Origin: Bradyrhizobium sp. AZCC 2262
Lineage (GTDB): Bacteria > Pseudomonadota > Alphaproteobacteria > Rhizobiales > Xanthobacteraceae
Direction: 5' to 3'
Assembly (NCBI RefSeq): GCF_036924535.1
Contig: NZ_JAZHRT010000001.1
Span: 7,378,001-7,442,000, forward strand
DNA: 64,000 nucleotides
Numbering within the stretch: position 1 is the first letter of the stretch; every line of letters begins with the position of its first letter. Under the pieces are notes generated by a model that saw only the letters and a list, made by a program, of their open reading frames with translations, did no database searches and was not told the DNA's origin. The position numbers and the translations under genes are program-made. This document shows positions 9,967 through 18,647 of this stretch, piece after piece.

Positions 9967-12900
9967 ATGAATTCGCGCGTATCGTGGAGTGTTGACGGCA
10001 TCGATCCATCCGTCCGCGAAAGGGCCGAGGCGGCCGCGCGGCGCGCCGGCATGTCGCTGAGCGACTGGCTCAATTCCACCATCGGCGAACCGCTTCCGCC
10101 CAGCTTCAGCGCGCCTTCCCATCAGCGGCCGGCGATGCCGAGCCGTGAAAGCCGCGACGTTGCCGACATTCATCAGCGGCTGGATTCGATCACAAAGCAG
10201 ATCGAGCAGATTTCGCGGCCCGCGCCGCGCGGCGAGACGCCGCGTGGCGAAGCAGCCCGTGGCGAGCCGACGGTGGCCCGCCAGCTCAACGACGCCATTT
10301 CGCGCCTCGACGCGCGGCTCTCGCAGATTTCCAACCCAGCGCCGACCCGGCAGGCCCAGATGCAGGAAAAGCAGCGTCAGACCGATCAGGTCGAGCGGGC
10401 CGCAGCCCAGGTCTATCGCCCCGCGCCGCCGCTCAGTCCGGCCTCGCTGGATTTTGCAATCGCCGAAATCGCCGCGCGCCAGAACGAACTCGACAGTCCG
10501 CCGCCGCGCCAGATGTCGTCGCGCAACGCCGCACCGACGGCCTCTGCCGCCCAGCCCAACTTTTCGCAGCCGATGATGCAGGCAGCGCCTGCGGGGCCGG
10601 ATTTTTCCTCGCTCGAACGGCACCTGCTCAAGATCACGAGCCAGATCGAGGCGCTGCAGCGTCCCGATCATGTCGAGGAGTCGATCGCCGCCTTCCGCAG
10701 CGAACTCGCCGAAATCCGTCAGGCCATCACCGAAGCGGTGCCGCGCCGGGAGATTGAATCGCTCGAGAACGAAATCCGCTCGCTGTCCCGCCGCATCGAC
10801 GACAGCCGCCAGCACGGCACCGATGGCCAGATGCTGGCCGGCATCGAACGCGCGCTCGGCGAAATCCGCGAAGCGCTGCGCTCGCTGACGCCGGCCGAGC
10901 AGCTCACCGGCTATGACGAGGCGATCCGCAATCTCGGCGCCAAGCTCGATCTGATCTTGCGCTCGAACGACGATCCCTCGACGGTGCAGCAGCTCGAAAG
11001 CGCGATCGTGGCGCTGCGCGGAATCGTCTCCAACGTCGCCTCCAACGACGCACTGGCCCGGCTCGCCGACGACGTGCACACGCTGTCGGCCAAGGTCGAT
11101 CAGCTTTCCCGCTTCGACAGCAACAGCGACGCCTGGGGCATGATCGAGCAGCGCCTGGTCGCGCTGACCGCGACAGTGGAAGCAAGGCAGCCGCCGGCTG
11201 CCAGCGAGCATTCGGAACTCCTCGAAAACGCAGTGCGCTCGCTGTCGGAACGGCTCGATCGCCTCCCGGTCGGCAACGACAACACGTCGGCCTTTGCCCA
11301 TCTCGAGCAACGCGTGTCCTATCTGCTGGAGCGCCTGGAAGCCTCTAACAACGACCGGTCCGCCACGCCCGCCGTCGATCTCGGACGGGTCGAGGAAGGG
11401 CTGCACGATATTCTGCGTTCGCTCGAACGCCAGCACGCCAGCCTGGTCGCGCTCGCCGATTCCCGCAATTCCGGCGACACCGCGCAGCCGACGGACCCCG
11501 GCATCGTCGATCTGGTCAAGCGCGAGCTGTCCGACATCCGCTTCAGCCAGTCGGAAACCGACCGCCGCACGCAGGACTCGCTCGAGACCGTTCACAGCAC
11601 GCTCGGCCACGTGGTCGACCGCCTGTCGACGATCGAAGGTGATCTGCGCACGGTTCGCACCGCAGCTCCGGCGGCGCCCGAGCCCGCCCGGGCGGCGCTT
11701 GAAATCCGCGAAGAGGCCCCGCGTGCGGCAACGCCGCCGCAGGCCTTTGCGCCACCGCCCCTGATGCAGCCCGCGCCGCCGCCGAAACCGGAACTGCCGA
11801 ACCCCGCCGCGCTGCAAGCGCAGCCCCAGGAACATTTCGCCGCCGCGCCACGCGAATTCCACGCCGCACAGCCGGCCGCGCCGGCCGCCCCGCCATTGCC
11901 GCCGCGGGCGATCAGCGAAATCCTGGAGCCGCACGCCGCCGCGCCGCGCACCGCGATCGCGCCGGAATTGCCGCCGGATCATCCGCTCGAGCCGGGCACG
12001 CGGCCGACCGCGCGCTTGTCTTCGCCGTCGGAGCGGATCGCAGCTTCCGAGAACGCGATCAGCGAAATCGCTTCCGCACCCAAGGAGCCGGTGAGCTCGT
12101 CGAGCTTCATTGCCGCCGCGCGCCGCGCCGCGCAGGCCGCAGCCGCTGCGCCGCCTCCCGAGAAAGCGGGACGTTCGGCAAAGGCCGCGCCCAAGGACAA
12201 GGGCGGCGACAAGGCCAAGGCGGACGACAAGAACCCCTCGAACATCTCCTCCAAGATCCGCTCGCTCCTGGTCGGCGCGAGCGTGGTCGTGATCGTGCTC
12301 GGCACGTTCAAGATGGCGATGACGCTGCTCGACACCGGCAGCGTGCTGCAACTGCCGATGATGGAACAGCCCAGCGAGCCGGCCGCTCCGGCGGCGCAGG
12401 CCCCGGCGCCGGCGGAGAGCAGCACCAGGCCCGCAATGCCAGCGGCTCCAGGACCCCTGATGATGTCGCCGACGCCGGTCGAGAAGCAGTCGAACAATTC
12501 TTCCGCACCGAACACGCTGGATAGCGCGCGGATCGTGGCCCCGCCGGCCCCCGCGGCAGCCAGCGACGTCACCGGCGCGATCACGACGATGCCGGCCACC
12601 GGCGGCAAGCTCGCCATGATCGCGGTGCCGCCGACCGAGCGGCTGCCTGACGGCATCGGCGGCCCGGCATTGCGCGCCGCCGCGCTGAAGGGCGATCCGG
12701 CTGCGGCTTACGAGGTCGCCGTGCGCTTTGCCGAAGGCAAGGGCGTTGCGCCTGATCTCGACGAGGCCGCGAAATGGTACGACCGCGCCGCCCAGGCTGG
12801 CGTGGTGCCGGCTATCTTCCGGCTCGGCACCTTCTACGAGAAGGGCCTGAGCGTAAAAAAGGACGTCGATATCGCGCGACGCTATTATGCGCAGGCGGCC

Positions 12901-13353
12901 GAGCGCGGCAGCGCCAAGGCGATGCATAATCTGGCCGTGCTCGACGCCGATGGCGGCGGCAAGGGCGCCAATTACAAGAGCGCGTCGATCTGGTTCCGCA
13001 AGGCCGCCGACCGCGGCGTCGCCGACAGCCAGTTCAACCTCGGCATCCTCTATGCCCGCGGCATCGGCGTCGAACAGAACCTCGCCGAATCCTTCAAATG
13101 GTTCAGCCTGGCGGCAGCCCAGGGCGACGCAGACGCCGGTCGCAAGCGCGACGATATCGCCAAGCGCCTCGACGTTCAGTCGCTGGCGGCCGCCCGGCTC
13201 GCGATCCAGACCTTTACGCCGGAGCCGCAGCCCGACGACGCCGTCAACGTGGCTTCGCCCGCCGGCGGCTGGGATTCAGCTCCCGCACCGGCCACCGGCA
13301 AGCCCGGCGCCAAGCCGGCCGTCGCGGCCAAGCGCACCGCCGCTGTTCAATAA
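9967..13353 (+). CDS. PodJ-like SEL1-repeat membrane protein
   Basis: Large 1128-residue protein resembling polar localization factors of the PodJ type. Visible parts in order: an N-terminal segment with a ribbon-helix-helix-like RERAEAAARRAGMSLSDWLN (about 18-37); long heptad-rich coiled coils (about 60-560); a Pro/Ala-rich linker (about 565-750); one membrane span SLLVGASVVVIVLGTFKMAM near residue 770; a second Pro/Ala-rich linker; and about five SEL1/TPR-like repeats (about 895-1070; AAYEVAVRFAEGKGVAPDLD, AIFRLGTFYEKGLSVKKDVD, SQFNLGILYARGIGVEQNLA). The coiled coil is predicted cytoplasmic and the repeats periplasmic. A role in placing polar or cell-wall machinery is inferred from the architecture alone. 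A very long open frame on the other strand is a GC-rich shadow. Confidence 0.85.
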   Translation: MNSRVSWSVDGIDPSVRERAEAAARRAGMSLSDWLNSTIGEPLPPSFSAPSHQRPAMPSRESRDVADIHQRLDSITKQIEQISRPAPRGETPRGEAARGEPTVARQLNDAISRLDARLSQISNPAPTRQAQMQEKQRQTDQVERAAAQVYRPAPPLSPASLDFAIAEIAARQNELDSPPPRQMSSRNAAPTASAAQPNFSQPMMQAAPAGPDFSSLERHLLKITSQIEALQRPDHVEESIAAFRSELAEIRQAITEAVPRREIESLENEIRSLSRRIDDSRQHGTDGQMLAGIERALGEIREALRSLTPAEQLTGYDEAIRNLGAKLDLILRSNDDPSTVQQLESAIVALRGIVSNVASNDALARLADDVHTLSAKVDQLSRFDSNSDAWGMIEQRLVALTATVEARQPPAASEHSELLENAVRSLSERLDRLPVGNDNTSAFAHLEQRVSYLLERLEASNNDRSATPAVDLGRVEEGLHDILRSLERQHASLVALADSRNSGDTAQPTDPGIVDLVKRELSDIRFSQSETDRRTQDSLETVHSTLGHVVDRLSTIEGDLRTVRTAAPAAPEPARAALEIREEAPRAATPPQAFAPPPLMQPAPPPKPELPNPAALQAQPQEHFAAAPREFHAAQPAAPAAPPLPPRAISEILEPHAAAPRTAIAPELPPDHPLEPGTRPTARLSSPSERIAASENAISEIASAPKEPVSSSSFIAAARRAAQAAAAAPPPEKAGRSAKAAPKDKGGDKAKADDKNPSNISSKIRSLLVGASVVVIVLGTFKMAMTLLDTGSVLQLPMMEQPSEPAAPAAQAPAPAESSTRPAMPAAPGPLMMSPTPVEKQSNNSSAPNTLDSARIVAPPAPAAASDVTGAITTMPATGGKLAMIAVPPTERLPDGIGGPALRAAALKGDPAAAYEVAVRFAEGKGVAPDLDEAAKWYDRAAQAGVVPAIFRLGTFYEKGLSVKKDVDIARRYYAQAAERGSAKAMHNLAVLDADGGGKGANYKSASIWFRKAADRGVADSQFNLGILYARGIGVEQNLAESFKWFSLAAAQGDADAGRKRDDIAKRLDVQSLAAARLAIQTFTPEPQPDDAVNVASPAGGWDSAPAPATGKPGAKPAVAAKRTAAVQ

Positions 13354-13420
13354 GACAAGTCGCGATGCCGCTGGCATCGCCGCCATAATCCTCTGCCATA
13401 AATTCGTATAATGCTTGGGG

Positions 13421-13461
13421 CTAGAGCTTTCGTTCTGATTGAATCAGAACCAAAGCTCTAG
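13421..13461. repeat. 41-bp palindrome
   Basis: Two 20-base arms around a single G with one mismatch; outer arms CTAGAGCTTT and AAAGCTCTAG, inner GTTCTGATT and AATCAGAAC. It lies directly after the PodJ-like gene and before a copy of repeat family R5. No T-run follows, so it is not a typical terminator. Confidence 0.75.
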
Positions 13462-13469
13462 ATTCTTGT

Positions 13470-13521
13470 TTTGACGCGTTTTCTTCACGCGAACCGGGTA
13501 CCCACTTCGCTCGAAAACGCT
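13470..13521 (-). repeat. Intergenic repeat, family R5 (copy 1)
   Basis: Contains TTGACGCGTTTTCTTCACGC, GAACCGGGTACCCACTTCGC and TCGAAAACGCT. The same unit is found at 30890-30940 in opposite orientation and, with an internal insert, at 35124-35197. It forms an imperfect hairpin. Confidence 0.8.
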
Positions 13522-13562
13522 ATGACCCGACCCCAAACGGGTCGACTTGCCACGAGGACCAA

Positions 13563-14363
13563 TTGTCGACTGAAGACAGCCAGGGGGAAAATCGCTTCCG
13601 CAGGTCGCCGACAGGCCCCGCGGTCGCGCCGCCGCGCATGCCGGCTGGTCAGGCCCAGCCGTCGCCAGTGCAGCCGCGCCGGCACAAACGGCATTTCTGG
13701 TCGATCGCCATCTTCATCCTGCTGGTCTCCGGCGTCTGCATTCGCGCCTACCGCGACCTGTCGCAGCCCGAGGCCTGGCACTACTGGAAAGACCAGTACG
13801 TCTCGCCGAGCCTGACTTTTTCGCTGATCGACAAGGTCGACCTCGACGGCGCCGGGCAGGGTCGCCGCGCACTCTTCGTCAGCGGCACGATCGGCCCCGC
13901 CGCTGCAGCGCTGTTTCGCGACAAGCTGGACCAGGCCAATCTCGTCCCCGGCGACATCGTCCTGCTGGCCTCCCCCGGCGGCGATCTGAACCAGGCCATG
14001 ATCATGGGCGAGATCATCCGGTCACGCTCGCTTGCGACCGCGGTCGGCGGCGCCGACGCCTCGGGCCGGGTGAAGCCGGCTTATTGCGCCAGCGCCTGCG
14101 TGCTGGTCTATGCCGGGGGCAAGACCCGCTTCGGCGTATTGGGCTCGGCATTGGGTGTTCATCGGTTTGTCACAACCAGCCCTGTGAACGACCCCGTCGC
14201 GGAAGCCCAGCGGATTGCCGGCGCTGTGCTGGGCTACATGACCAAAATGGGGGTGTCGTCCTCCATCGTGGAAGCAATGTCCGAGACCCGGGAGATTCGC
14301 TGGCTCAGCCCCAAACAGGCGCTGGCCATGAACCTCGTCACCGAACCGCTCGGAAAGCCCTGA
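13563..14363 (+). CDS. Membrane-anchored ClpP-like periplasmic protein (COG3904 type)
   Basis: Protein of 266 residues with a charged, Pro-rich N-terminus, one membrane anchor (WSIAIFILLVSGVCIRAYRD, about 46-65) and a periplasmic domain. That domain has ClpP/crotonase-like features: LFVSGTIGPAAAALF, SPGGDLNQAMIMGEIIRS and YCASACVLVYAGGKTR, where the Ser between the two Cys residues takes the place of a serine-protease nucleophile, followed by GVHRF. The fold assignment is from motifs; activity is unproven. The start is TTG at 13563 with GAGGA just upstream. A relative with the same CASAC motif lies at 41324-41794. Confidence 0.7.
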   Translation: MSTEDSQGENRFRRSPTGPAVAPPRMPAGQAQPSPVQPRRHKRHFWSIAIFILLVSGVCIRAYRDLSQPEAWHYWKDQYVSPSLTFSLIDKVDLDGAGQGRRALFVSGTIGPAAAALFRDKLDQANLVPGDIVLLASPGGDLNQAMIMGEIIRSRSLATAVGGADASGRVKPAYCASACVLVYAGGKTRFGVLGSALGVHRFVTTSPVNDPVAEAQRIAGAVLGYMTKMGVSSSIVEAMSETREIRWLSPKQALAMNLVTEPLGKP

Positions 14364-14646
14364 GCCAGCCGGGCGCCCGAGCTTGCACGAACGGATCTGG
14401 CCCTCGGATTTGTAACGCGTTTCAACGTCCTGACGGACGCGCGCGTGTACGGCAAAAATTTGCCTTCCCGGGCATTTTTAGTCCCTCATCCCTTCGAATT
14501 CAGTTATGCAAAGACGCGGGAACCGGCCCTGCGCACGCAAAGGTGCATGCGCGAACCGGCTTCCACTGCCGGCAAATACAACAGAAACCATGCCCTGAGC
14601 GGCCGCCCGGCCGTCTCTTGCGGCAAAGCTACAAAAGCAGACGCGC

Positions 14647-15573
14647 GTGCAGCTCTACCTCCCGATCGCCGATATCCCAGTCAATGTTTTCCTCATCCTG
14701 GCGATGGGCGCGGCGGTTGGGTTCGTGTCCGGCATGTTCGGGATCGGCGGCGGCTTCCTGATGACGCCGCTGTTGATCTTCGTCGGCATTGCGCCGGCGG
14801 TCGCGGTCGCCTCCGTCGCCAGCCACATCGCCGCCTCCTCGTTTTCCGGCGCGCTGTCCTATTGGCGACGGCGCGCCATCGATCCACTGCTGGCGGCGGT
14901 GCTATTGACCGGCGGCACCATGGGCACGGCGCTCGGGGTCTGGACCTTCACGCTGCTGCGCTCGCTTGGTCAGCTCGATCTCATGATCGCGATGTCCTAC
15001 GTGATCCTGCTGACCACCGTCGGCGGCCTGATGTTCTGGGAGGGCCTGCGGGCGCTGTTGCGGGCCCGCCGCGGCGGCCCGGTCACCATGCGCCGCCCTG
15101 GCAGCCATGTCTGGATCCATGGCCTGCCGCTGAAGATGCGCTTCAAGCGCTCGAAAATCTATCTGTCCGTGATTCCCGTCGTCGTGATCGGCTTGGTCAT
15201 CGGCTTCATCGGCGCCGTGATGGGCATCGGCGGCGGCTTCATCCTGGTGCCGCTGTTGATCTACGTGCTGCGGGTGCCGACCTCGACCGTGATCGGCACC
15301 TCGATGGTGCTCACGCTGGTCACGATGGTGTTCGCCACCATGCTGCACGCCATCACCAATCATCTGGTCGATGCCGTGCTGGCGCTGATCTTGATGGTCG
15401 GCGGCGTCACCGGCGCGCAGTTCGGCGCACGCGCGGGGCAGAAAATCCGCGGCGAACATTTGCGGCTGCTGCTCGGGCTGCTGGTGCTCGCCGTCGGCGT
15501 CCGGTTTGCCGTCGAACTGGTGATCCGGCCCGAGGATCTCTTCACCATCCGCGAAACCGGGGTGACGGGATGA
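14647..15573 (+). CDS. TauE/SafE family sulfite exporter-type permease
   Basis: Integral membrane protein of 308 residues with about eight spans arranged as two related halves, each starting with the glycine-rich signature of the family: VSGMFGIGGGFLMTPLLIFV near residue 28 and IGAVMGIGGGFILVPLLIYV near residue 192. Family members export sulfite, sulfoacetate or other small sulfur anions; the substrate here is not determined. The start is GTG at 14647. Its stop overlaps the start of the next gene by four bases (ATGA), so the two proteins are translated together and probably act together. Confidence 0.9.
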   Translation: MQLYLPIADIPVNVFLILAMGAAVGFVSGMFGIGGGFLMTPLLIFVGIAPAVAVASVASHIAASSFSGALSYWRRRAIDPLLAAVLLTGGTMGTALGVWTFTLLRSLGQLDLMIAMSYVILLTTVGGLMFWEGLRALLRARRGGPVTMRRPGSHVWIHGLPLKMRFKRSKIYLSVIPVVVIGLVIGFIGAVMGIGGGFILVPLLIYVLRVPTSTVIGTSMVLTLVTMVFATMLHAITNHLVDAVLALILMVGGVTGAQFGARAGQKIRGEHLRLLLGLLVLAVGVRFAVELVIRPEDLFTIRETGVTG

Positions 15574-16352
15574 CCATGCGCCTCCCGCTCACGCTGATCG
15601 GGCTTTTGCTGGGCGCAGTGCTCGCGGCCTCGCCCACGCAGGCCGAGCGGCTGATCGTGTCGGTGTCGAACCACCGCGTCACCGTGACGCCGAATTATTC
15701 CGGCGAGGAGCTCGTGCTGTTCGGCTCGGTGGAGAAGGACGCCACCACGCCGGCCAATCGCACCTACGATCTGGTGGTGACGGTTGCCGGCCCGCGCGCC
15801 GACATGGTCACCCGCCGCAAGGAGCGCCGGTTCGGGATCTGGATCAACACCGACTCCCGGCAGTTCCTGAAAGTGCCGAGCTACCTGGCGCTGTTCTCCA
15901 ACCGGCCGTTCGACGCCATCGCCTCGCCCGAAGTGCAGCGGCGGCAGCAGCTCGGGCTGAACAACGTCTTGCTGACCCAGCGCGTCGGCAGCGACTACGC
16001 CGACGTGGTGCCCGACGACGTGTTCCGCAGCGCCTTCGTGCGGCTGCGACGGCAGCACGGCCTCTATCGCGAGGAGACCTCGGCGGTGACATTCCTGACG
16101 CCGACGCTGTTCCGCACCGGCATTCCCCTGCCCGCGGAAGTGCCGATCGGCCTCTATAACGTCGAGATCAAGCTGTTCGCCGACGGCGCACTGGTGGCCA
16201 AGACCGACACCGCGTTCGAAATCGTCAAGGTCGGCTTCGAGCAGTTCGTCGCCACCACCGCGCAGCAGCACGGTTTTGTTTACGGGCTGATCACGGCGTT
16301 CATGGCGCTGATGACGGGATGGATGGCCTCGATCGTGTTTAGGAAGGATTGA
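15570..16352 (+). CDS. TIGR02186 family protein
   Basis: A 260-residue exported protein with a signal peptide (LPLTLIGLLLGAVLAASPTQA) and one C-terminal membrane span (GLITAFMALMTGWMASIVF), leaving most of the chain in the periplasm. It matches the conserved family TIGR02186 by its beta-rich start ERLIVSVSNHRVTVTPNYSG and VVTVAGPRADMVTRRKERR. No enzymatic motif was seen. Translationally coupled to the TauE/SafE permease. An accessory role in that transporter is inferred from the coupling; the family function is unknown. Confidence 0.85.
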   Translation: MTMRLPLTLIGLLLGAVLAASPTQAERLIVSVSNHRVTVTPNYSGEELVLFGSVEKDATTPANRTYDLVVTVAGPRADMVTRRKERRFGIWINTDSRQFLKVPSYLALFSNRPFDAIASPEVQRRQQLGLNNVLLTQRVGSDYADVVPDDVFRSAFVRLRRQHGLYREETSAVTFLTPTLFRTGIPLPAEVPIGLYNVEIKLFADGALVAKTDTAFEIVKVGFEQFVATTAQQHGFVYGLITAFMALMTGWMASIVFRKD

Positions 16353-16367
16353 GCCCGTCGCTCAGTT

Positions 16368-16400
16368 CGTAGGGTGGGCAAAGCGAAGCGTGCCCACCAT
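16368..16400. repeat. Half copy of repeat family R2
   Basis: CGTAGGGTGGGCAAAGCGAA followed by GCGTGCCCACCAT, matching the left half of the element at 5179-5268. It lies between two convergent genes and can form a hairpin. Confidence 0.75.
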
Positions 16401-16409
16401 GTATCCCCA

Positions 16410-17768
16410 TCACGACTTCCCGACAAAGAATCCGACGCCCATCGCGACGACACTAAGCATCATCGCAGCCGTCGACAGCCAGCCCAGCCAAAAAAGCGAA
16501 CCGCCGACCACGAAGCGGCCCATCACATCCTTGCGCCGCGCCATCAACATCAGCAGCACCATCACGGGCACGGCGAGCACGCCGTTGATGACGGCGCTCC
16601 AGTACAGCGCCGAGATCGGGTTGATGGAGGTGAAATTCAGCGCGATGCCAATACCCGCCGACAGCGCCAGCACGGCATAGAATGCGGCCGCTTCCTTCGG
16701 CTTGCGCGCGAGCCCGACCGGCCATTGCCGCCCCTCGCCGACGGCGTAGGCCGTGGCGCCGGCAAGCACCGGAATCGCGAGTAGTCCGGTGCCGACGATG
16801 CCGAGCGCGAAGATCACTTCCGCGAACGCGCCGGCGATCGGGCGCAGCGCTTCGGCCGCCTCCGCCGACGTCTGAATATCGGTCTTGCCGGCCGCATGCA
16901 GGGTCGCCGCCGCGGTAATGATGATCGACAGCGCGATCAGATTGGAGAACGCCATGCCGATGATGGTGTCGGCGCGGATGCGATGAAATTCCTTCCGCGC
17001 GCCATAGTGCTTTTCGATCAGGGGCCGCTTCGTCGCGTCGACACGCTGATCCTCCGCTTCCTGCGAAGCCTGCCAGAAGAACAGATAGGGCGAGATCGTG
17101 GTGCCGAGGATCGCGACGATGGTCGTGAAATAGTCGAGGCTCCAGGAAAGGCGCGGAACGAGGATGCCGGCGAGCGCCTCAGCCCACGAAACTTTTGCAA
17201 AGGCGAGCGCCGCGACATAGGCGAACAGGCTGAGCGTCAGCCATTTCAGCACCGCGACATAGCGCTTGTAGTCGAGGAAGATCTGCGCTGCGACCGAGGT
17301 CACGCCGAACAGCAGGACATAGACGATGCTGTGGCCGCCGATCAGCAGTTTGCTGGCGTCCGCCATGGCGCCGAGGTCGGCGGCGATGTTGATGGTGTTG
17401 GCGACGAACAGCAGCGTCACCACCACATGGAGCAGCCACGCCGGATAGTACCGGCACGCATTGCCGGAAATGCCGTGCCCGGTGACGCGGCCGACGCGCG
17501 CGGAAATTTCCTGGATCGCCACCATCAGCGGAAACGTCAGCAGCATGGTCCAGCCGATGCCGTAGCCGAGCTTCGCGCCGGCCTGGCTGTAGGTGCCGAT
17601 CCCCGACGGATCATCGTCGGACGCGCCGGTGATCAGGCCGGGGCCGAGCGCCTTCAGCGCATCGCGGAAGCGAAACGGCTGCGGCGGCCTGGCCTTCGGG
17701 GCCAGCCTGTCACTGCCAGTATGCTTGTTCGTTTGACGTTTCGAGTTCGACTTGTGGTGCTCTGCCAT
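16410..17768 (-). CDS. NRAMP-related divalent metal transporter
   Basis: Cytoplasmic membrane transporter of 452 residues with about 11 spans and the LeuT-type NRAMP organisation. The first broken helix reads LITGASDDDPSGIGTYSQAG (about residue 46) and the sixth region GTTISPYLFFWQASQEAEDQ. Classical NRAMP proteins carry Asp-Pro-Gly-Asn and Met-Pro-His there; both are altered, so selectivity probably differs. The changes fit the NRAMP-related magnesium transporter branch, but this is an inference. The N-terminus (about 35 residues) is basic and hydrophilic. Faces the TIGR02186 gene with an R2 half repeat between. Confidence 0.85.
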   Translation of the reverse strand: MAEHHKSNSKRQTNKHTGSDRLAPKARPPQPFRFRDALKALGPGLITGASDDDPSGIGTYSQAGAKLGYGIGWTMLLTFPLMVAIQEISARVGRVTGHGISGNACRYYPAWLLHVVVTLLFVANTINIAADLGAMADASKLLIGGHSIVYVLLFGVTSVAAQIFLDYKRYVAVLKWLTLSLFAYVAALAFAKVSWAEALAGILVPRLSWSLDYFTTIVAILGTTISPYLFFWQASQEAEDQRVDATKRPLIEKHYGARKEFHRIRADTIIGMAFSNLIALSIIITAAATLHAAGKTDIQTSAEAAEALRPIAGAFAEVIFALGIVGTGLLAIPVLAGATAYAVGEGRQWPVGLARKPKEAAAFYAVLALSAGIGIALNFTSINPISALYWSAVINGVLAVPVMVLLMLMARRKDVMGRFVVGGSLFWLGWLSTAAMMLSVVAMGVGFFVGKS

Positions 17769-17867
17769 GCCGGGTCCAGCCGCAGCGACAACGAACCTGA
17801 CGGGAGCAGGTTCCGGACCGGGACCCTGCCCGAGGACGCCGTGGCAGACAAGCAGCCGCCGTTGCCG

Positions 17868-18647
17868 TCACGCGGGGTGCGCCGTCTCGATGGTCGTCGC
17901 CACGCCCGGCTCCAGAATGCGCAAGCGCGATCCAAACCCCAGCGTATCGAAGGTGGCGCGCAAATCGCCGGCGCTCTGGCGGAAATGCGCCCAGCCGTCG
18001 GTATGCACGGGCACGATCACTGCATCGGAAAATGCCCGCGCGGTCTCGATGGTGTCGTTGGTATCCATCGTGAGATGGAACGGACCGCGGGTCTGGGCTG
18101 CGCCGGCGAACGGCAGCACCACACCACACTTGAAGCGCTTTGCCACTTCCGCGACGCCATCGAACCAGGTGGTGTCGCCGCTGATGTAGATCGGGCGGCT
18201 GCCTGCCCTGCTCGATTCCACCACGAAGCCGATCACGTCGCCCGACAAAGGCTCGATGCCGGCCGGTCCGTGACGGGCGGGCGTGGCCGTGATGGTCAAC
18301 GACTGGCCGCCCTTCTTCAGCTCGGTCGATGCCCAGGGCGCAAAACCCTCGGTCTTGCCGCCGAGCCGCTTGGCGCCCGCCTCCGTCGTCAGCACGCGCT
18401 TTGCTTCGCCGAGAAAGTCACGGCCGGAATGGTCGAGATTGTCCGAATGCTGATCGTGGCTCAGCAGCACCGCATCGATCGCGCCGACATCGCGCGCGCT
18501 CATTGCGGGCCCGGTCAACTTCTCCAGCTTCACATGCGGCAGTTGATAAGCGCCGGGCTCATCGAAGGTCGGATCGGTGAGGAGACGGAAGCCGTCGATC
18601 TCGATCAGGGCGGTGGGGCCGCCGATCAGGGTGATTGATAGGCTCAT
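17868..18647 (-). CDS. MBL-fold metallo-hydrolase, UlaG/COG2220-like
   Basis: A 259-residue metallo-beta-lactamase fold hydrolase. Metal-site motifs are LLSHDQHSDNLDHSG (about residue 62), ARHGP, ISGDTTWFDG and VPVHTDGWAHF. The first motif departs from the textbook HxHxDH pattern in a way that appears typical of this subgroup. The start codon overlaps the stop of the upstream EamA transporter gene by four bases (ATGA), so the two are cotranslated. Substrate unknown; a small molecule handled by the transporter is possible. Confidence 0.85.
   Translation of the reverse strand: MSLSITLIGGPTALIEIDGFRLLTDPTFDEPGAYQLPHVKLEKLTGPAMSARDVGAIDAVLLSHDQHSDNLDHSGRDFLGEAKRVLTTEAGAKRLGGKTEGFAPWASTELKKGGQSLTITATPARHGPAGIEPLSGDVIGFVVESSRAGSRPIYISGDTTWFDGVAEVAKRFKCGVVLPFAGAAQTRGPFHLTMDTNDTIETARAFSDAVIVPVHTDGWAHFRQSAGDLRATFDTLGFGSRLRILEPGVATTIETAHPA

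Noticed and set aside
9859..12927. Very long open frame (over 1000 codons) on the minus strand
   Set aside because: It lies exactly antisense to the PodJ-like gene, is dominated by Arg, Gly and Ala, and has no recognisable domain; it is an effect of high GC codon use on the plus strand.
14445..16352. Plus-strand frame of 635 codons across the TauE and TIGR02186 genes
   Set aside because: Overlaps both in another frame for its first two thirds; only its last part, which is the TIGR02186 protein, is real.
17868..18647. Loss of the metal site in the UlaG-like hydrolase (HDQHSD instead of HxHxDH)
   Set aside because: This form of the first motif appears to be usual for the COG2220 subgroup, and the other metal motifs are intact.
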